Shown: positions 58,463 through 64,000 of the stretch, one piece after another
How positions within the stretch are numbered: position 1 is the stretch's first letter
How the letters are laid out: the number at the start of each line of letters is the position of its first letter
Assembly (NCBI RefSeq): GCF_018687715.1
Contig: NC_056765.1
Location: 7,242,501 to 7,306,500, forward strand
Source: Carya illinoinensis
Lineage: Eukaryota; Streptophyta; Magnoliopsida; Fagales; Juglandaceae
Direction of reading: 5' to 3'
DNA length: 64,000 bases
Notes under the pieces: model-generated
Databases searched by the model: none
Told to the model about the DNA's origin: nothing
Seen by the model: only the letters and a program-made list of their open reading frames with translations
Program-made: the position numbers and the translations under genes

Positions 58463-60334
58463 ATGGCTGAAGGGACTAGACTAAAAGAACTTCAAGAGGG
58501 GCTCAATGCCCTAAAAAAAGCTGCAAATTCTCAATATCAAGAAATAAAAATGTCTACAGATGCACAATATCAAGACATTAAAAAGGCTACTGATGCTCGG
58601 TTTTCTCATGTAGACAACGACATGGCTACCCTAAAAAAACAAAATGAGGCCATTGTCCAACAGCTAGCCATCCTCACTGTTGAAATGCAGAAAAGGAACC
58701 CTAGTAGCAGCTCTATTTCCGAACCGTTTGAGGGACCCCCACCATTAGATGAAGCTGGTAACCGGCAGCTGCAACAGCACCTACACCAACAACAACAGGC
58801 CTATGTGCAGCAGAACTTTCAGCAGCAACAACAGCAACAGCAACAAAACTTTCAGCAACAGACTTTTCAGCACCAACAGCAGGCTTTTCAGCAACATCAA
58901 CAGGCTTTTCAACAGCAACAACAGAACCTACACATCATGCAAATGGGTGAGACGCAGATGCAACCAAAAGTGTTGAGACTTGACTTTTCTCTTTTTAATG
59001 GAGATGACCCTACAGGTTGGATTTACAAAGCAAATCATTTTTTTATGTTTTTCAATGTCATTCCACAAAATAGAGTCAGGTTGGCCTCTTTTTACATGGA
59101 TGGTAAGGCACTAATCTGGTTTCAAGAGATGGAAGACAGCGGACACCTTCCAAACTGGGATGCCTTTATGAAGGCTCTGCTTATTAGGTTTGGTCCAAAC
59201 ATTTATGACGACCCTATGGAGGAGTTAACTAAGCTAAGACAATCGGGTTCTGTGGTGGATTACCAGTCTAAGTTTGAAACTCTATCGAACAGGTTACGTG
59301 GGTTATCGGAGGCCTAAAAACTCAGTTGCTTTGTGAGTGGTTTAAGGGATGATATTCGGTTGACAGTTAAAATGTTTAACCCCACAAACCTTATCTCAGC
59401 CTTCGGCTTGGCAAGAATCCAAGAAGAAAAAGCAAACCTCTCCAAGAAATACCCAAGACCCAGCCTAACCTACTCACCCGCCCCTGGAATTTTAAAAAAC
59501 CCACAACCCCATCCAGCTGAGAATTCCAAACTCAAACAAAATCTGACCATCCACAAAATAAACCAGAACCAGATGAAAGACAGGAGAGAAAAGGGTCTAT
59601 GCTATCACTGTGACTCTAAATGGGCACCGGGTCATAAATGTCAAAATCCAAGATTGTACATGTTGGATGATATAGCATTGGATAGTGAGGGGAGTGGGAA
59701 AGTGGAGGAAGAACCTTGTGAAACCAAAGAAGAACCCATTCCAACCTTAGACATATGCACCCCCAAAACCAAACCAGAAATTTCCCTGCATGCCATAATT
59801 GGAACCCACAACCCAAGAACCATGAGAGTAAAAGGAAGAATTAACAAGCAATGGATCACCATACTGATTGATACTGGCTCTACCCACAACTTCTTAGATC
59901 CTGCTGTACTCAAAAGAACAAACATACCATGGAAAAATCAAGAACCGGTGAAAGTAAGAGTTGCTAATGGGGAAGTCATTGTTAGTGAAGGAAGTTGCAA
60001 GGGAGTGAAGGTTGTAATTCAAGGGACTACTTTTCTCTTGGAATTACAAGTGTTGGTATTGGCTGGTTGTGACATGGTGCTGGGTATTAAATGGCTTGAA
60101 GAGCTTGGGAAGGTGCTATGGGATTTCGAAATGCTGACCATGCAGTTTTCCTATGGGGGTCAGGAGGTTAAGTTGCAGGGCTTAACAGCAGCTAAAATGA
60201 TTGATGAGGGTCCTTTGACTAAACTGAACAAGCTGGAAAATAAGGGGATAATTTTACAGTTGTTAGAAGAAGAAAGCCCTCTGGAGCAGCGGGCTAAAAA
60301 TGAAGTTCCAGCCACTATAAAAAGTCTGTTATAG
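58463..60334 (+). pseudogene. Chromovirus gag and aspartic protease, two nonsense codons
   Basis: The first ATG is at 58463 (MAEGTRLKELQEGL). A coiled-coil-like N-terminus is followed by a Gln-rich tract (about 58760-58935) and the Retrotrans_gag domain (VLRLDFSLFNGDDPTGWIYK, F-Y-M-D-G-K-A-L-I-W-F). A zinc knuckle C-Y-H-C-x8-G-H-K-C and the protease ILIDTGSTHNFLD come next, with G-C-D-M-V-L-G-I-K-W-L downstream. In-frame TAA at 59315-59317 (after gag) and TAG at 60332-60334 (before RT) break the single gag-pol frame. The frame is otherwise unchanged, so only these two point changes separate the parts. Whether the first once allowed gag-only translation is unknown. Confidence 0.9.
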
Positions 60335-61666
60335 CAGTTTGATGAAGTATTTTCTGAACCCAAAGGCCTTCCAACCCCTCGTACCCATGACCACGCTATC
60401 AACCTAATACCCAAGACCAAGCCCATTTCTATAAGACCATACCGTTACCCTTATTACCAAAAAGATGAGATTGAAAAAATTGTTCAGGAGTTATTAATGA
60501 CAGGGGTAATCAGGCCGAGCCAAAGCCCCTACTCGTCTCCGGTGTTATTGGTGAGGAAGGCGGATGGAACGTGGCGGCTGTGTGTTGATTACAGGGGCTT
60601 AAACAGCATTACTATCAAGGATAAGTTCCCTATTCCTGTGGTGGAAGAATTAATGGATGAGTTGCATGGGTCAATACTTTTCTCAAAGCTGGATTTGAGG
60701 TCCGGCTACCACCAAATTCGGGTTAAACACGAGGATGTGCCAAAAACTGCTTTTCGGACTCATGAGGGACACTATGAGTTCTTAGTAATGCCGTTTGGGC
60801 TTACCAATGCTCCCTCCACATTTCAAAGTCTCATGAATGAGGTATTTCGGCCCTTTCTAAGAAAATTTATACTTGTTTTCTTTGACGATATTCTTGTTTA
60901 CAGCAAGTCTGAAAGGGAGCATGTCAACCACCTAAGGGTTACTTTAGAGACTCTAAAACAACACCAATTGTTTGCAAAGAAATCAAAGTGCTGTTTTGGC
61001 TGCAAGGAAGTGGCCTACCTAGGCCATGTGATTTCAGCAACGGGAGTCAAGGCGGATCCCGACAAGCTAAAGGCGATGGTGGAGTGGCCCCTACCGAAAT
61101 CCCTAAAGGCATTGAGGGGGTTCTTGGGTTTAACAGGCTACTACCGCAGGTTTATAAAAGGCTATGGGGGGATTGCAGCCCCGTTGACTAGTATGTTAAA
61201 AAAAGATGGGTTCTTATGGTCTGCAGAATCTAAAGAGGCCTTTCGCAAGCTTAAAGAAGCGGTTACACAACCGCCGGTGTTAGCATTGCCCGACTTCACA
61301 CTACCATTCACAATTGAGTGTGATGCGTCGGGAGCAGCGATAGGGGCAGTTTTGATGCAAAAGGGGCAGCCCATTGCATTTTTCAGTCAAGCATTGAAGG
61401 GAAGATCTCTCTGTATGTCAACCTATGAGAAGGAACTGTTCGCCCTTGTTTCAGCAGTCATGAAGTGGAGGCCGTACTTGTTGGGAAGAACTTTTGTAGT
61501 GAAGACAGACCAGCAAAGTCTCAAACATTTGCTGGACCAAAAAGTGGGCACCCCTATGCAACAAAGGTGGATCACCAAGCTCCTAGGTTATGATTTTATT
61601 GTGGAGTATAAGCGAGGGGCTGAAAATAGGGCAGCGGATGCCTTATCATTTATCAAGGAAGGATAA
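60335..61666 (+). pseudogene. Chromovirus reverse transcriptase and RNase H
   Basis: RT blocks appear in order: I-R-P-Y-R-Y-P before the first ATG, then [58 protein letters not shown] and the catalytic [12 protein letters not shown]. RNase H follows ([52 protein letters not shown]). The ATG at 60497 is internal; the frame really continues from 60335 after the TAG. Near the end a 7 bp duplication (TTATCA at 61643-61648 and again at 61650-61655) shifts the frame before integrase. Confidence 0.93.
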
Positions 61667-63143
61667 GTGGGAAGAAGGGACACTGATGCTAATCACCTTC
61701 CCTAGTGTAGAATGGGTGGATGAATTGAAAGGGGCATATGAGACTGATGCGCACGTGAAAAACTTGTTGCAGAATTGTTTAGATGGCAAAATGGGGCCTA
61801 AATACTCAGTTAGAGAGGGCCTTTTATTATACAAGAACAGGTTGTATATCCCTGATCAAGTGGAATTTAAAAACAAGTTGCTGGAGCTAACCCATAGCAG
61901 CCCGTGGGGGGGACATTCGGGCTACGATAAATCTGCCCATAGGATGAGAAGAGACTTTTATTGGCCCGGGATGAAGAGGGATCTCAAACAATTTATTAGG
62001 GCATGTGACTTGTGCCAAAGGGTCAAAGCTGATAATTTTTTGCCAAATGGTTTGCTGCAACCATTGCCTATACCCTTTCAACCGTGGACCCAGATATCCA
62101 TGGATTTTATTGAGGGCTTACCCAACTCCCATGGTTACAACAGTTTGTGGGTGGTGGTTGATCGCTTGACTAAGTATGGTCATTTTGTACCCTTAAAACA
62201 CCCGTATACAGCCAAAACAGTCGCAGATTCATTTATGAAGAATATTTTTAAGTTACACGGAATGCCCCAGTCCATAGTGTCCGACAGGGATACTACGTTC
62301 ACAAGTCAATTTTGGCAAGAATTATTCAAGTTACAGGGTGTCCAGATGGCTATGAGCACATCATACCATCCTCAGACTGATGGACAATCGGAGGCTGTCA
62401 ACAAAACAGTGGAAAATTACTTGCGATGTTTCACGGGAGACCGACCGAAGGACTGGTCAGTGTGGATACCCCTAGCTGAGTGGTGGTACAATTCCACTCA
62501 GCATCTGTCAACTAAGGTCACGCCCTATGAGGCTCTTTATGGGTACCCCCCACCTCGTGTAATAGACTACATCCCTGGCACCTCACGCATGGAAACAGTA
62601 GACCAAGTTTTATGCAACAGAGATCGAATACTCAGTGTCCTCAAACAGAACTTACAACATGCTCAGAATAGAATGAAAAAATATGCAGATCTTAGAAGAA
62701 GAGAACAACAATTCGAAGAAGGAGATCTTGTATACCTCAGGTTGCAGCCGTACTGTCAGTCATCGGTGTCCCATCGAAGGGATCTGAAGTTGGCTCCGAG
62801 GTACTTCGGGCCATATCGAGTGCTGAAAAAAATTGGGACCGTGGCTTATACATTGGATTTGCCTCCATCTTCACGTATACATCCCACTTTTCATGTATCA
62901 CAACTGAAATGCAAGGTGGGTTCCAAGGCAGTGGCCATTCCGTCGCTACCCCCAGTGGATGCTCACGGTGTGCTTTGTCCCGAACCAGAGGAAGTGATCA
63001 GTAGGCGCATGGTGAAAGTTGGGAACCGAGCAAGGGCAGAGCTACTCATTAAATGGCATGGCCAGGACGCTGCAGATGCTACTTGGGAGATTTATTCAAA
63101 ACTCAAAGAGGATTTCCCTCAACTTGAGGGCAAGGTTTTTTAA
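61656..63143 (+). pseudogene. Chromovirus integrase with C-terminal chromodomain
   Basis: The open frame starts at 61590, but the genuine reading begins after the 7 bp duplication. Integrase zinc domain: H-S-S-P-W-G-G-H-S-G ... C-D-L-C-Q-R. DDE core: S-M-D-F-I-E-G-L (D), I-V-S-D-R-D-T-T-F-T (D) and YHPQTDGQSEAVNKTVENYL (E). The GPY/F-like G-P-Y-R-V-L-K-K-I-G follows, then a chromodomain E-L-L-I-K-W-H-G ... A-T-W-E near the end (about 62985-63110). Chromodomains steer integration to marked chromatin in this group (family knowledge). The element is non-autonomous because of the gag-pol breaks. Confidence 0.93.
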
Positions 63144-63155
63144 TGGGGGATGGAA
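63143..63155 (+). promoter_or_regulatory. Polypurine tract of the chromovirus
   Basis: ATGGGGGATGGAA lies directly before the 3' LTR, right after the integrase stop codon, in the expected position for the plus-strand primer. Confidence 0.7.
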
Positions 63156-63686
63156 TGTAACAACCATGCGGGGGACTTGAAGGCAGCGTGTGTGAGGGCT
63201 ATACGGGAGCATGAGTGCAGTCAATGAAGAAGGAAAGTGCAGCGGCGGCAGATGCTGGGTTATCGAGTGAAAACCTAAGTCAAAAGCTAAGTGTCGGCAA
63301 AAGTGAAAGAGAAGCTTCGGTCAAAGCTGGATGTTCCATTAGGCTAAGGGAATTTAGTCCGGCTGGGCTTTTTCATGGGTTTTTTAGAGTCTAGCAAGGA
63401 TTATGGAATTATGGGGTCTATGTTGGGCCCAAATCTATGTTATTTTAAGTCTATGTCTTTTGTTTTGATGTCTTTTGTTTTGAGTCCAATAGTTGGCCCA
63501 TGGCCTGTGTGTTTTCCAGAAAGTGTAAGGATGAGGACTTATATGAGGCGCCGCCAGACCTGTAAGAATCATCTGAAAAGTAATGCAAACCTAAATTTCT
63601 TCTTTCCTCTCTATCTATCATTTCTATTGGAGGTGCTCTCCTCGAAAGAGCCTATTTTTCCAGCAAACCACAAGGGGTTTGTTACA
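63156..63686 (+). repeat. 3' LTR of the chromovirus (531 bp)
   Basis: Starts TGTAACAACC and ends TTGTTACA. It is followed by the TSD ATTTC and then the rest of the BPC retrocopy 3' UTR. Confidence 0.93.
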
Positions 63687-64000
63687 ATTTCTCTGAAGTT
63701 TTCTAGAATCTAGAACCTATTTGGAACAAAAGGCTGCTTCGAATGGGGAGAACTCTTCTTATGACTTCACTTTCTTTGCTTTGCAAAAAAAAAAAAAAAA
63801 GATCCTGTCTATGTCGCTTACCATGATCAAGAATGGGGAGTTCCTATCCATGATGACAAGTAAGCCTCTCTATCTCCCTCTTTCCTCTCTCTAGCATTCA
63901 CACATGCCCATAATATGACTGATTTCATAGCTCTTATCTATCAAGCAAGATGTTGCTTGAATTGTTGGTCTTAACTGGTGCTCAAGTTGGTTCAGATTGG

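Larger units (their letters stand above)
57900..63686 (+). mobile_element. Full-length chromodomain Ty3/Gypsy element, 5,787 bp
   Basis: LTRs of equal length (531 bp) lie at 57900-58430 and 63156-63686. The right LTR starts TGTAACAACC and ends TTGTTACA; the left one starts TATAACAACC (G to A in the terminal dinucleotide). TSD is GTTTC (57895-57899) versus ATTTC (63687-63691), one mismatch. PBS, gag-pol and a purine-rich tract before the 3' LTR are all present. Integrase after RNase H and a C-terminal chromodomain make it a chromovirus; the small size fits the Reina-like group (inference). It sits in the 3' UTR of the BPC retrocopy, in the same orientation. Confidence 0.95.
56987..63800 (+). 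pseudogene. Processed retrocopy of a BBR/BPC (GAGA-binding) transcription factor, split by a Gypsy element
   Basis: The C-terminal BPC domain is clear: SCTGVARLCYEWEAGGWQAS, CCTIKISEYPLPMS, RPGARMASRKMNN and LKDHWARHGTNKFV. No introns are seen. An A16 tail (63785-63800) ends the copy, and a 15 bp target duplication flanks it: GACCCCGTCTATGTC (56972-56986) versus GATCCTGTCTATGTC (63801-63815). It is probably 5'-truncated, since the frame before 57133 is unrecognisable or shifted (change near 57180). TGA at 57370-57372 breaks the basic middle region. The first of the five signature cysteines is Tyr (57508-57510). The reading ends at 57801, a few codons beyond the usual C-terminus. The 3' UTR continues after the Gypsy insertion, at 63692-63784. 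Confidence 0.88.
56407..64000 (+). pseudogene. Plant DNA-3-methyladenine glycosylase I-like gene, broken, runs off the window
   Basis: Exon 1 (56407-56882) carries KPPISPKLKSPRPP, PTLERKKSRSF, SSSLITEAPGSIAAGRREQ, MRIAHYGRSKSEKFEKVVP and RCSFITPNS, in the order found in plant members of this base-excision repair family. Reading needs two frame changes (about 56600-56660 and 56721-56725), and a TAA lies at 56404. An intron (56883-56972) precedes exon 2, which begins DPVYV and is then interrupted by a retrocopy. Exon 2 resumes at 63801 (DPVYVAYHDQEWGVPIHDDK), and exon 3 shows MLLELLVLTGAQVGSDW up to the window end. The enzyme would excise 3-methyladenine from DNA. This copy looks dead. Confidence 0.85.

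Noticed and set aside
1..64000. tRNA, rRNA or other structural RNA genes
   Set aside because: None was recognised by eye; tRNA-like matches were only the retroelement primer sites.

Overview
The window is plant nuclear DNA, most likely from a woody eudicot (a guess from gene families and codon style). It is AT-rich, holds no intact host gene, and is dominated by nested transposable elements. Host fragments belong to three plant families: an ITN1/ACD6-type ankyrin-repeat gene, a plant DNA-3-methyladenine glycosylase I gene, and a BBR/BPC (GAGA-binding) retrocopy.

Left half. After the 3' end of an L1-type LINE (1-1046) come exons of an ankyrin-repeat gene. One exon is split by a 25.7 kb CACTA element, CACTA-1 (2893-28640, target duplication TGA). 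CACTA-1 carries a minus-strand accessory gene (3532-19294), a TNP2-type transposase with three nonsense codons (22700-26310) and a TNPA/Transposase_24-type gene (26402-27927). The accessory gene is itself split twice, by an 11.6 kb Athila/Tat-like Ty3/Gypsy element (3694-15255, TSD TGTCT) and by a 3.0 kb solo LTR (15842-18879, TSD TTGTG). The palindromic hexamer TTCGAA recurs at 20-21 bp steps at both ends of CACTA-1 and again in the control region between its divergent genes.

Middle. A truncated Ty1/Copia element (28706 to about 30300) sits in the next intron of the ankyrin gene. A relic with CCGGCGTTTA-type boxes follows (30420-31080), then anonymous DNA. CACTA-2 (33432-55191, TSD AGT) carries minus-strand TNP2 (45701-49299, degenerate) and TNPA-like (36356-38920) genes. 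The TNPA-like gene has tandemly duplicated exons, and a 2.1 kb solo LTR (38987-41097, TSD CATAT) lies just upstream of the part I can read.

Right end. The glycosylase gene (56407 to beyond 64000) is interrupted in exon 2 by a poly(A)-tailed BPC retrocopy (56987-63800, 15 bp target duplication). The 3' UTR of that retrocopy is interrupted by a 5.8 kb chromodomain Ty3/Gypsy element (57900-63686, LTRs about 99% alike). Insertion order can be read from target-site duplications, and for most host-type fragments the reading frame or homology resumes across the junction.
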